Positions 10,720 through 21,399 of a stretch of DNA of 64,000 nt are shown in pieces. Both the position numbers and the translations under genes were made by a program. Numbering within the stretch: the stretch's first letter is position 1; each line of letters starts with the position of its first letter. The notes under the pieces are model-generated. The model had not been told where the DNA came from. It saw only the letters and a program-made list of their open reading frames with translations, and did no database searches. This DNA comes from Larix kaempferi (lineage: Eukaryota > Streptophyta > Pinopsida > Pinales > Pinaceae): assembly GCA_027924585.1 (NCBI GenBank), contig BSBM01000597.1, forward strand, positions 6,710,501-6,774,500, read 5' to 3'.

Positions 10720-11110
10720 CTATTTTCCTTGGAGGAAGCCCTGAAGGCTACGCTTGTGCGATGGTGGGCAACGCACAAGTCCACAATAACTACCTGGCCA
10801 CTATGTTGACACCTAATGACGGTTAGGTTCGACGACACTAATGGTTAATGCAGAAAGAAGTATGATGACATAAGTGATCCGAAGGAGCATTTGAGTGCAT
10901 ATGAAAGCCAATGGGGACCACGGGCCAAAAAGGAATGGGTCGATGAATTTGTTCACACATTGGATAAAGTACCACAGAATTGGTATGTCACAGTAGAACT
11001 GCGACACAGAACGAACTCATGGGAACAACAACAATTGGATTTAGCCAAACATTCAGTTTCTCTGAAGAAAACCCCTTCATCCACAACTCATTATAGGCGG
11101 TCAGGGAGAA
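10720..11110 (+). pseudogene. Second Gag-like (capsid-type) segment after the protease
   Basis: In the frame of 10891-11178 the sequence reads ..EEALKATLVRWWATHKS.., two stops, ..YDDISDPKEHLSAYESQW.., then KKEWVDEFVHTLDKVPQNWY and an ELR..T..W ending. The pattern DP.EH-W-EWV..F.HTLD..P.NWY-ELR.GT..W resembles plant retrotransposon Gag capsid regions. It lies between protease and reverse transcriptase, where a Gag domain is not expected. A rearrangement or capture from another element could explain it. The family match is from memory of the pattern, not from a search. Confidence 0.5.
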
Positions 11111-11480
11111 AGTATTCGACGCAGTTCCGGCAAAGAAACCTATGGGACTTCAGTGGACAACGACACCTCAAATGCTGATGGAATGTTACAACATAATAGG
11201 AGAACTGGATGATGAGGATGATTTGAGGGCTACGCATATCCCAGAGTTAGAAGGAAGTCATAGTGTGGAGGCACTAGATATGCCTTCCAACAAGTTTCAA
11301 TAGGTGCTATGAATCAAGAAGGTGAACATTGGGTTGGAAGAAAATCCCAAGTTCACGAGCATTGGAGACTACTGGGATGACTTGATTATTGCAAAGATGA
11401 TGGACCTATTGAACGAGTTTCAGGACTTGTTTTCGACAAAATTCTTGGGGATGAAATGAATTTCAGGGTACCTAGGCGAG

Positions 11481-12796
11481 ATGAATATCCCGCTGAAACC
11501 TGATGTGAAGCCCATCAAGCAGCGGCCTTATAGGTTGAATCCAAGGTATAAGGAGGGGGTGAAGGTTGAGATCGAAAAAATGCTGGAAGCAGGCATTATA
11601 GAACCAGTTGAAGAATCAGAGTGGATCAGCCGAATGGTGGTACAGGATAAGAAAACCGACGAAGTCAAGATCTGTGTCGATTTAAGAAAGTTGAACGACA
11701 CATGCTTACACGATCCATTCCCTACACCATTCATAGATGAAGTGATAGAAGGAGTGGGTGGGCGGGAAATATACTCCTTCATAGACGGATTCTCCGGCTA
11801 CCACCACATAAAGATTGCAAAGGAGGATCGACACAAAACAACGTTCTTCACCAAATGGGGATGTTTCCAATAAATAGTGATTCCATTTGGACTGAAGAAT
11901 GCTCCAACAATTTCTTCAAGATTAGTATTTGCGGCATTCAAGGATTATATACTTAAATTCCTTTTAGTATACATGGATGATTGCACAGTGTACGGGTTGG
12001 TTAATGATCACGTCGCAAATCTAAGGTTGATGTTGGAAAGATGTCGACAACACTAGATCTCGCTGAATCTAAAAAAATGCATTTTCTGCACTCCGTTTGG
12101 GATTTTGTTGGGGCACACTGTTTGTAGGGAAGGAATGTTGGTCGACCCTGCAAAGATTACAATTATTGTCGACCTCCCATAGCTGAAAACAGTCAAGCAA
12201 TTGAGAGGGATGTTGGGACACATGTGATACTACAAGAATTTTATTAGAGGGTATGTAGTAATCACGGCACCGATGGAAAAGTTGTTGAAGAAAGATGCCA
12301 AGTTTGAATGGAATGAAGACTGCCAGAAGAGTCTGGATATATTGAAAGCAAAGATGGTTGCAACACCTATACTAGCATTTCCAGATTGGACTAAGGATTT
12401 CCATGTTCACATTGATGCATCATCAGTCGCACTAGCAGTCATCTTGGCCCAACCAGGAGAAGGTGCAATAGACCACCCAATAGCATTCGCAAGAAGAAAG
12501 TTGTCTACTATGGAGAAGAATTACACGACCACAAAAAGGGAAGGGTTGGCGATGGCTACGCCTTACAGAAATTTAGACACTATCTCTTAGGGGGCCATTT
12601 TAAAATGTTCATCGATCATTCAACACTAAAATACCTAGTGAACAAGCCTGTTTTGGGGGGACAGATCTATCGATGGTTGTTACTCTTCCAAGAATTTGAT
12701 TTTGAGATCATTGTAAAGCCTAGACGACTGAATGCAGGACTAGACCATCTGTCTCGGATAGAGTCTTGGGAAGAGCCAAGGAGCAGTGATGAATGA
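11481..12796 (+). pseudogene. Reverse transcriptase and RNase H of gypsy element 1
   Basis: RT starts near 11481 (KQRPYRLNPRYKEGVKVEIE, then IIEPVEESEW and KICVDLRKLND). The catalytic box is VYMDDCTVYG near 11969-11998, reached after a TAA at 11871. The TGG/TTG-poor stretch 11880-12270 keeps the frame through further stops (about 12053 and 12179). RNase H begins about 12400 (FHVHIDASSVALAVILAQPG) and continues in a different frame after a 1-nt loss near 12558, ending RRLNAGLDHLSRIE. Together these copy the element's RNA into DNA in active relatives. The stops and shift make this copy inactive. Confidence 0.9.
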
Positions 12797-14106
12797 TTGT
12801 CGGATGCTCAGTTGTTCAGGGTCGGAATGGTCGATGACCATTATGAAAAAATTATTCAATTTTTGGCAATGGGAAAGGCGCCGGAAGGATTCACTACCAA
12901 CCAGAAGAAGCAGCTAGTCGTCAGAGCTACAGATTTTCAACTGATCGCAGGGAAACTCTATAATATGGGACCATATGAGATACTTCAACGATACATCCTT
13001 CTGCATGAACAGGAAAGTATTTTGGCGGAAGCTCATGATGGGATTGCAGGAGGACACTACGGAGGGTGTACCACTGCTAGGAAGATCCTCTGAGTAGGAT
13101 TATGGTGGCCGACGATGCATGGAGATGCTGCGGACTACACCAAAAGCTGCGATGTATTTCAAAGGACAAGGAAGTCATCACGAAGGGATGCAATGCCATT
13201 AGTACCTCAATTGAAACTACAGGATTTTGACAAGTGGGCATTTGACTTCGTGGGACCCATCAACCCACTGGGAAAAATGACAAGGTCACGCTACATTATT
13301 ACGGTGACAGATTATTTGACGCGATGGGAAGAAGCTACACCAGTCAAGGATTGCTCAGCCATGACTGTATCAAGATTCCTCTTCGACACTGTGGTCACTA
13401 GGTTTGGGTGCCCAAAGGTACTAATGAGTGACCAAGGGACTCATTTCGTCAATCAGACAATTGCAACAATGATGGAGGAATTTCAAATTCAACATAGGAA
13501 GAGAACCCCATATCATCCTCAAGATAACGGAATAGTTGAGGCATTCAACTAAATCCTGTAGCATGCGCTCAAGAAGGTATGCAACACAAATCGCAATGAT
13601 TGGGAATTGAAGATTCCAGTGATACTCTGAGCGTATTGCACATCTTGAAAACGATTGACTGACCAGACCCCGTTCAAGCTCGTCTATGGACATGAATATG
13701 TAATGCCGATGGAGTATATTGTACCAAGTCTACGCATCGAAGAAGCCACAGGAATGAGCGACAATAGAGCACTAGAGGAACGGTTGTCCCAGCTGGTACA
13801 GCTTGATGAGGATTAGTTCATCACAGGTTTTCATCAGAAGGTAGAAAAGGATCGACATAAGGCTTGGCATGATCGTCATGTTAAACCAAAGCACTTTCAA
13901 CGTGGAGATATGGTTCTGCTATATGAAAGTAAGTTTTCAAAACACCTAGGTAAGTTATAGATGCATTGGTTAGGTCCCTACATAATAAATTTTGTCACTG
14001 ACGGAGGTGCGGTGGAGCTACAAAGTTTAGATGGGACATTGTTCCCTAAGCTAGTAAATGGGAATCGGTTGAAACCCTATCGCCATGATCAGGCGCATAG
14101 AAGTTG
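12797..14106 (+). pseudogene. Integrase of gypsy element 1
   Basis: The N-terminal zinc region (..AHDGIAGGHYGGCTTARKIL, then KSCDVFQ) is followed by the core: DFVGPINPLG and ITVTDYLTRWEEATPVKD with the first Asp, VLMSDQGTHFVNQ with the second, and RTPYHPQDNGIVEAFN with the Glu. The C-terminal part ends near 14106 (GPYIINFVTDGGAVELQSLD). Stops occur at 13091, 13550, 13559 and later. No chromodomain is evident. In active relatives integrase inserts the DNA copy into the chromosome. Confidence 0.9.
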
Positions 14107-14507
14107 AGAACTAGAAGGATGAAAAAAAAAGAATTATGACAAAAAGCGGAAAGCATGGCCATCCGGGTCGCTCGCTAGTGCTTTGCACGTTTAGCACACG
14201 GGAGTCAAATCTGAGCATGATTACTGCGGATTAGCATCACCAAAGGACAGCGGAGGAGTATGATGAAACACTTGAGGACATAATCGGGTGGCTATGGGAA
14301 ATATTTCACAAATGATTCCATAATTAGGAGTCAAGGACACAAGAAGCAAACATAAATACCGGCGCAAATATTGAAGAATGTAAGTTGAGTAAAGAAAATA
14401 CGTAAGCTGGAGGAGGGGAATCAGTAAGTTGCATGACGCGAGTCAGTAAGGAAAATGCAGAGAATTAGTGAGTTGAGTGAGCAAGCCCTAGGAAGCAGTG
14501 GAAATGG

Positions 14508-15093
14508 GAAGTGAGATAGTTGCAATGGTGCATTTCATTTCCAGTGCAAGCACTCCACGTGTGATAAGGGCAAGAACGACGAGTGTCCCTTAGCAACCAG
14601 CAAAGTCATCCAAACACTGGGGAGGAACAAAGATGAAGTCCCACCCGAGATGTCTAAGAGAGTGGTAGTAGTTAGAAGAGTCGTGGTCCCTGTGACCACC
14701 AGAACACCAAGGGCGGAGGCACTTTGGCTCCAACAACAGCCGGTCAAAAGTGTGAAACAGATGTGCCAGAGTAGTTGGCCTGTTTCCCAATTTGGTGACA
14801 TCGATGAACTTTTCCCGAGTTCTACACAAGCATGAAGCACAAGAGTATGCACAGAAGGGATAGATGACGAAGGTTTTCAGAGACTGGAGGAGGAGTTCGA
14901 GAAGTCCATGAAAACAACCAAGAGACTAGAGGATGAGTTTGAGAAGTACATGACATCAAGCTCTAGACAGAAAGAACAACTTCAGAATTTTTGCACAACA
15001 AAGGATGAGAATAATAGCCCCAGTGGTGTCCAGGTGATGTGGCTTGATGGCGAGCCACAAGTTTGTGTTGAGGGCCTGTTGGCACGGGATTAG
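14508..15093 (+). pseudogene. Post-integrase frame with Cys-rich and coiled-coil-like parts
   Basis: One frame is readable for about 190 codons between integrase and the 3' LTR, with a single TGA at 14833. It opens DSCNGAFHFQC and continues with two more Cys (spacing C-x7-C-x4-C-x8-C), then a basic/valine stretch SKRVVVVRRVVVPVTTRTPR. The second half repeats RLEEEFEKSMKTTK and RLEDEFEKYMTSSS, which looks helical. It ends inside the LTR. Some plant gypsy lineages have extra frames here, but I cannot assign this one. It may instead be neutral spacer. Confidence 0.4.
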
Positions 15094-15799
15094 TCCGCAT
15101 GAAATGCGGAAGCTGACAGCTGCGAAGAGGGACCATCTGCAGAAGAAAGGGTCATTCATAGTGAACGAGGAAGCACAAAATTAGTTAGGTTGTTAGAAAT
15201 GGGTCATTTGGACCATTTTGTAACTACCGTAGTTGGCTAATAATAAGAATATGAATGTAAGCCTAAGGGCATCTAGTATCTAGATCAGAGATCAAATTTT
15301 TTTTTGCTATGTTTTTGCAATTTGTATGAATCCATGATAAGATGCTCTGAAGTGTTTCTGTGAAGGCTATACCGTAGGTTTTGATGATTTAATGCATGAA
15401 GATGTTCGGATCTGTCCTTTTGTCTTTGTTTATGTTCAATGGTGAATGTTGCGGTATGATTTCTGTTTCTATAAGGTTTCATTGATGTGATCTCCAGTAT
15501 TTCCCAATTAATGTGAATGTCCATTATGTATTGAATACGCGAATGGTGAATACATGGCTGATGTGCGAATGCGAATCTCTGGTTTTTGTTGCGATAGACT
15601 TGAAGTAGTTGCATGTCCTTTCCCCATTGTGGAAACTTGGTTCTTGCATCCCCCTTAACCATCTCAGGTGAGACTTCACTTGCTTCGCGGGTGTTTCTGG
15701 AAAGGGTAAAACCTTTCTAGGTCGGTGCTTAAGGGCATTAGGTTGGTATTTGTTGACGACAGTGGGAAGTGAACCCCTGTCGACAGAACTATGTCAACA
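15077..15799 (+). repeat. 3' LTR of gypsy element 1
   Basis: Begins TGTTGGCACGGG and ends CTATGTCAACA. Homologous to 6531-7278 but about 25 bp shorter. Confidence 0.93.
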
Positions 15800-16504
15800 G
15801 TTTTCTATCTGAAATTTGCATCGAGACTCAAAATGCTCACACAATATTTCCATTCTACAACATAAACTGACACTTATGAAAATATAAATGAATACCTAGG
15901 CTCCTTGATATTTTTACCTCCTGAAGTTGGATGCAAGTTTGTTGTTTGAAACATGTGTTGAGGCTCTAAATGCTCACATAAGATTCCATTTTGCAACATT
16001 GACTGACACCTATGAAAACCTAAATAAAGACCTAGGCTCCTTGATATTTTTCTCTCCTAAATATGGACGTAGATTTGTTGTCTGAAATGTGCGTCGAGAC
16101 TCGAATTGCTCACACACGATTCCATTCTGCAACATTAGTTGACACCTATGGAAAACTAAATGAATATATAAGCTCCTTGATATTTTTCTCTCTTGAAGAT
16201 GGATGCAGGTTTATTGTCTGAAACATGCATCGAGACTCGAAATGTTCACACGGGATTCTAGTTTACAACATTAACTGACACTTGTGGAAACCTAAATGAA
16301 GCCCACATGTTATGAACTATATATTTTTTCAACTTCTTTATTAATATCTATTTCCATTCATACATAGGATCCTTCATATTTTTCTCTCCTGAATATGGAC
16401 ATAGTTTTGTTGTCTGAAATGTGGGTTGAGCCTCGAAATTCTCACATAGGATTCCATTCTGCAACATTAACTGACACTTGTGAAAACCTAAATGAATACA
16501 AGAA
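15800..16504 (-). repeat. Array of ~5 exon-like 140-bp units (right part)
   Basis: Continuation of the 5290-6530 array on the other side of gypsy element 1, with copies near 15848, 15988, 16118, 16254 and 16450. The unit at 15800-15860 is the other half of the one cut at 6530. On the minus strand the unit nearest the long exon reads NGILCENFEAQPTFQTTKLC and is open to the end of the block. Confidence 0.8.
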
Positions 16505-17177
16505 ATTATTATTAACCATATACGTGCAACCATAAATAACTTGGAAAAGGAAACATGTGATGGCACATGACCATAGGAGGCATGGACACATGTTGTGCAT
16601 TTGTGAGTCTTAGTGGTGGTCCTATGATGTGTCGATCCACCCCCACTACTAGATGGTATTACATCACATGGAGGTGATGTATTTACACCAACAGGGAGAG
16701 ATGGACCTACCTAGCCCATACAATCGAGGAGTTTGATATGGTATACAATTTCTTTCACTATACTCAGGAATTCCTCATGTATCAATGGTATCATATCGTG
16801 TGCATGTGAGACATCTGGCCTAGGCAACTTCCTACGAGGCGGAGGTATTTGGCGATTGGAATCTCAATGCTTGGAATTGGGATAGTTTTGAGGCATCCCA
16901 TGACCATTTCCTTGGAAATCCAAGATATTAAAATAATTGACGTGTTTTCCCATCACAAACTTAGCAAACATCTTTCTAGGGAAAAATAGAGGAATTTCCC
17001 TGTTGTTGTGTGGTGGCACATAAAAAACCATATACCATCGGTCCATCTGATTCTCTTCATATGGTGGATATATGCACCACTCAATAGAGATGTGGGGTTT
17101 GTTTGTGTTTGGAATTTCCCCATTCGGGTCTCTCTAAACAATCCAAATATCTACTTCTTTGTGATCTTTATATTTTT
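16505..17177 (-). pseudogene. Long exon of the unidentified antisense gene
   Basis: The minus strand is readable in one frame for about 220 codons with three stops (TAG near 17127, TGA near 16866, TAG near 16708). Segments include HISIEWCIYPPYEENQMDRW, VPPHNNREIPLFFPRKMFAK, FVMGKHVNYFNILDFQGNGH, then a Pro/Arg stretch, a helical LIHEEFLSIVKEIVYHIKLL part, and a Cys/His-containing THKCTTCVHASYGHVPSH. A decayed donor (AAG|TTATTT) is followed by the same spacer that separates the array units. So long a frame, with transition-type stops, suggests a former real exon. The protein family is not recognised; it could be a host gene or the gene of a DNA transposon. Confidence 0.5.
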
Positions 17178-17760
17178 TCATTAGTGGAGTTTTGAGGTCT
17201 AAAATGGGCCTCATAAGGGAAATAATAAAATAAGAGTTCTGAATTTTGGAGGAGAAATTAAAAACTATTTTTTATTATCATAATTTTGACATATCTCCTT
17301 ATCAATTTACCCAAATTTCATGTTTGATCACTTGTAGGATGCATAATTTAACTCCGCATCTAACACATACCCTCATGGCATACTTTTGAGTCATTTATGG
17401 CATGAAAAAAAAAACAAAAAAAAAATGTATTATAATATATAAATTTTTATTTATTGAATTGTTCATTTTTTGTGTTCTGGGTGCCTCAAAATTATGTAGT
17501 GTGGGTATGCGTTGGACATCGATTTGAATTTTGCATCCAAAGAGTGCCTAAACTTGAAATTCAGGTAAACCAATAAGGAGATATGTTGAAAATACAATAA
17601 GAAAAAGTAGTTTTTTTCTTTTTCCCTCCAAATGCTTTTACAAATTTTACCCCCATGGTTGACATCATTATTTTGAATCCTATTGATTCTTATAAAGTGA
17701 ATTTTGATGGTACATTTTTTTGTTTTGAGGCCCATTTTTTACCCCAAAACTCCCTAATGT
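17178..17760. mobile_element. Foldback (long inverted repeat) element, ~580 bp
   Basis: The two ends are inverted copies (ATTAGTGGAGTTTTGAGG at the left, complement of CCCCAAAACTCCCTAAT at the right). Pairing continues inward through GGGCCTCA, a CATATCTCCTTAT block and a GGATGCATAATT/GGATGCAAAATT block, to a poly-A and TA-rich loop near 17403-17460. Flanks fit a TA target. Arms are imperfect, so it is old. It interrupts the antisense gene. Its RNA would form a long hairpin. Confidence 0.75.
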
Positions 17761-17853
17761 GATGTCATTGTAACTCAATTCATTGACATATTGTTGCCTT
17801 TTCCTTTCTCTATACGATGAAATGTCGTATAGTGCACCATTTGAATGTGTAAT
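17761..17853 (-). pseudogene. Short piece of the antisense gene between two insertions
   Basis: Minus strand. With gypsy element 2 removed at its GTAAT duplication, the frame from 23701-23766 continues here as THSNGALYDISSYRERKRQQ and then YVNELSYNDIT up to the foldback. With the foldback removed at a TA target, the same frame continues into 17177 as ..TLMKKYKDHKEVDIWIV. No stop lies in this 93-bp piece. Confidence 0.5.
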
Positions 17854-18455
17854 TGATCCAGATTTATGTGAGAATGAAATGAAAGAGCATATATCGAACT
17901 ACATACACAAATATATTGTAAGGAACATAGTGATACAATAAAATCAAATTCTATTAAATGAATGAAACATAACAGACTATAAAATAAAAGAAGCTAGAAT
18001 GGTGGTAGCTTTATCTCTGAGAAGAGATGTGGTGGTTATGATCATTTGTGACAATATGATTAAAAAAGGAGGATAAAGGGCCTTTTATCATAAACATGAA
18101 GGGAAAAACCCTAAAAATAAAAAACCTAACCCTAGGAGATGAATCGTAAAAAGGTTTGCAGGCCCCAAGGTGGTTAGTTGAGGTGTCAACTTCTCAAGGG
18201 TATAAATTTTGCATACGATCTCTATTTAGGTGCTTGGTATCCCATTAGAAAGGTCTATCCAAGAAGTATGCACTTCATCCATCTAGTCCTGACCTAAGCT
18301 ACAAATGGATTGTGGAATTGCCAAAAAATGATGTTTAGGGCCTTAAAAAGACCCTGAAAGTTTTGGATATGAAAATCTATTAAAAAATGTCAAACTGGAA
18401 AATTTGTTTTGAACCAGTGGAATAGGTGTGTGCCTACTAATATCCATATGGATCA
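17854..18455 (-). repeat. 3' LTR of gypsy element 2 (minus-strand sense)
   Basis: Plus-strand ends are TGATCCAG and ATATGGATCA, giving TG...CA in the element's own direction. Homologous throughout to 23093-23695, including the shared AAAACCTAACC and GTTAGTTGAGGTGTCAACTT blocks. Confidence 0.92.
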
Positions 18456-18489
18456 ATCTTCCCAAATTAGTAAGAAATGGTCTCCATTG

Positions 18490-19880
18490 TGTTAATTTCC
18501 AACATCAAATGGGGAAAAGTTTGTTGAATTTGGCTCCTGGTGAGCCACTTGCCTTGATGGAGGAACTACCATTTTTTGATGACTCAATAAATTTGAATGT
18601 ATTGTTGGTGAGTTCCCTTCAACTGTGTATCCATTATCCAATAAAATGTAGCCTAATCCAAATAGTCAAGGTTTAGTTTTGATGGTTCCAACTAATCTTC
18701 TACTTCTAAGGCATCCAACAACAGTGGGAAATATGGTTGAAGGAGCTCCCCATTAAATACCAAGTGCGGGCCAAGAAAAGGAGTTATGCTTAATTCGAAG
18801 GAGTTCTCACTGAATTCCTTTGTGATGGTGTATGGCTCATATCAAAGTGGATGAATATTGCGATGAGGTCCCATGAGATGATCTTTCTGCAAATGCAACC
18901 AAGCCTTATCACCCAACTGAAATTTGTACTGAACTTGATGCTGGTCATGTCGCTACTTGTACTTGGAATTGGATTTCTCCATAATGTCATGGAATTTATG
19001 TCGGATGTGTTGAATTCATTCAACAATTGGAATGGCCTTGTATTCCTCGGTGCAAGCATGGGAATATTCCGCTTGTGTTAAGTAAATGGGTAGAGCTACA
19101 TCAATTGGGGCCAATGGATGGAATCACAAGCATACCTAGAAAGGGTTGTGTCTAGTAGAGTTGTGAAGGGCTATGTTGTAGCTATGTTGAATATATGGAA
19201 GACTCTCATCCTATGTGTGGGTATATTTAGAATTGTACATTCTTAGAATATGCACAATCATCCTATTGACCACCTATGTCTGTCCATTTGTTTGGGGGTG
19301 AAAGGAAGTTGATTGGGTGAGTTTGGTGTCCATTAGTGACCATAGGCTAGAACAAAATGTACTCAAGAATCTGTTGTGCCAATCTGAAATGATATACTAT
19401 GGTATCCTGAATGAACCCAAAAACGTTCGAATAAAATCTTAGTAGTGGCTTCAATGGTGATGCTCCTCTTGCGGGCTATTAGAATGGCCATCTTAGAGAA
19501 GTGATCCTCGACCAAAAACACACAGTCATTACCATGCTTTGTTGAAGGTATTCCTGATATGTAGTCCATGGACATGGAATCCCAAGTTCCATTGGACCGT
19601 AGGAAAAGGGGTGTGAAAACCTTGCTTCTTAATGGAAGGTTTCACGATGGTACATGCAGTGCATGATCTGATATACATGTCGACATCTTGTTGGATCTTC
19701 GGCCAACAAAAATACTTCTTCAATACCGTCATAGTCTCTTCTATGCCAAAGTGGCTTTCCACCTAATTGTAAGGTGCTTCCCAAATCAACTTCGCATGCT
19801 CTCTTGAAGGAACAAATAGATGGCTCAGATGGCATAACAATCCTTCCTAGAGATGAAAGTCTGTCACTGGTGTGCCTACA
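18490..19880 (-). pseudogene. Integrase of gypsy element 2
   Basis: Minus strand. The zinc region and core are recognisable: IRSCTACTIVKPSIKKQGFH, then SMDYISGIPSTKHGNDCVFL with the catalytic Asp, and FLVEDHFSKMAILIARKRSI. The C-terminal domain lies near 18960-18680 (WLHLQKDHLMGPHRN, then EPYTITKEFSENSFELSITP and PFLGPHLVFNGELLQPYFP). Beyond it the frame ..LHQGKWLTRSQIQQTFPHLM could be a decayed chromodomain tail, which I cannot confirm. Frameshifts and stops are many. Confidence 0.8.
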
Positions 19881-21360
19881 CATAATGGTTGATAGGTGGA
19901 AAAAAACTCAGAATCACTGTCATATAGTTGAGACCACCTAGAGGTCTCATGACCATAAGAGTTGAGCACCGTAGTCAAGGCTACCTCTGGAGGTTGACTA
20001 AGCAAATCAACGACTCGATTGGTGTTTTCCTTATTATACTTAATTTTCAGGAAGAATTGTTGCAAGTATGTGGACCACTTTTGGTGGTGATCATTTTTCA
20101 ATTTCCATTGTGTTTGCAAGAATTGCAGGTGCTTGTGATCAATGTTGATGACCTTCTCTTTGCCAAGAATGTAATGCTTCCATTGGAGGCAAGCTTGGAT
20201 AATGGAATACATTTCCTTATCATAGATGGGGTATTTGAGGACTACATCTGAGAGTGTCTCACTGTGATATGCCACTGGATGCCCATTCTGATTGAGGATT
20301 GCACCAATAGAATCGTATGAAGAATCTATCTCAATTTCAAAGGGTTGTTGCAAATCTAGTAAGGTAAGGATGGGTGTTCAACATAAGCGTTTCTTCAACT
20401 CCTCAAATTATTTCTATTCTAACTTGACCCACACAAAATTGGCCTTAGATACTCCTCTAGTCACCTAGATAAGGGACCAAGCAATATGAGAGAATCCCAA
20501 CACAAATCTGCGATAGAAGTTGGCATGGCCCAAGAAGCTGCAAAGCTATGTGAGAGCCGTCAAGGTCGGCCAATCATGAATGGATTGGATCTTAGCTAGA
20601 TCCACATGTAAACCATGGTCAAACATGATGTATCCTAGATACTAAATTCTCTCTATGCTAAATGAGCAGTTCTTTATATTGGCGTATAACTTGTGTTTTC
20701 ATAGGGTGATAAGGACCTGTTGAATATGATGCAAATGTTTTTCCCACATTCTGTTGTGGTTGAGGATGTCACCTAGATATACAACCACAAAATAATTGGT
20801 GAATGGATGGAGAATACCATACATCATCCTCATGAAATTTGTTGGAGCGTTATTCAAGACAAAAGGCATCATACCAACCACTCAAAAAGTCCTTGCCAAG
20901 ATTTGAAGGTGGTCTTCCAAACATCGGTCGGTTCAATTGGTACTTAATGATAGATATGATTAAGATCAATCTTTAATACTAAAATAATGGGAACCCTTGA
21001 GTTGGTCGAGAAGGTCATCAATCTAGGGAATGTGATACCGATTCTAGACTATGATTTTATTTAGAGATATATAATCAATACAGAGTCACCAAGTCCCATA
21101 TTTCTTCTGCACCAACACAATTGGGGTTCCTCAAGGTGAGGAGCTTGGCCATATGTGCCCCTTTTGGATTAATTATTGAATCAGTTGCTTGATTGATTTT
21201 TTTCTAGGAGGGAACGCTTGTATACTACCCCATTAGGTATAGGTTCCCTAGGTATCAGATCAATTCAGTGTTTTCAGACCTGTAAATGTAATGGAATCCC
21301 GACTGGTGTGGTGAATATGTATTTGTGTTCTTCCATGATATTGTCCACCTGCTTCTATTG
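19881..21360 (-). pseudogene. Reverse transcriptase and RNase H of gypsy element 2
   Basis: Minus strand. RT motifs include MPFVLNNAPTNFMRMMYGIL and VVVYLGDILNHN near 20780, the degraded catalytic box (YLGD where Y.DD is normal). Then come FLGHANFYRRFVLGFSHIAW and RNase H: FEIEIDSSYDSIGAILNQNG, HPVAYHSETLSDVVLKYPIY and the WKHYILG connection. The only long open part is 19847-20353. The lost second Asp of the catalytic box and the stops show an inactive copy. Confidence 0.85.
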
Positions 21361-21399
21361 TATATAGAGACCTTATGTGTAGGTGGTGGATGTTATTGT

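Larger units (their letters stand above)
6531..15799 (+). mobile_element. Ty3/gypsy LTR retrotransposon, degenerate, ~9.3 kb
   Basis: LTRs of 748 and 723 bp start TGTTGGCA and end GTCAACA. The flanks are GTTTG and GTTTT, a decayed 5-bp target duplication. The interior reads primer site, Gag, protease, a Gag-like segment, reverse transcriptase, RNase H, integrase and a post-integrase frame. The order RT-RH-IN is that of Metaviridae. Gag and protease share one frame, the polymerase lies in a second, and a 1-nt loss near 12558 puts the 3' part into a third. Many in-frame stops mean it cannot act on its own. It interrupts a 140-bp repeat unit of the antisense gene. Confidence 0.95.

Noticed and set aside
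6531-15799. Endogenous plant virus (caulimovirus-type) instead of a retrotransposon
   Set aside because: True LTRs, a primer site and an integrase are present, which fits a gypsy retrotransposon; no movement protein was seen.
18110-18140. Telomere-like AAACCCTAA strings
   Set aside because: Only isolated short strings inside an LTR, present again in the partner LTR.
18790-19081. Two overlapping frames on opposite strands
   Set aside because: The real reading here is the decayed integrase C-terminal part of gypsy element 2 in another frame.
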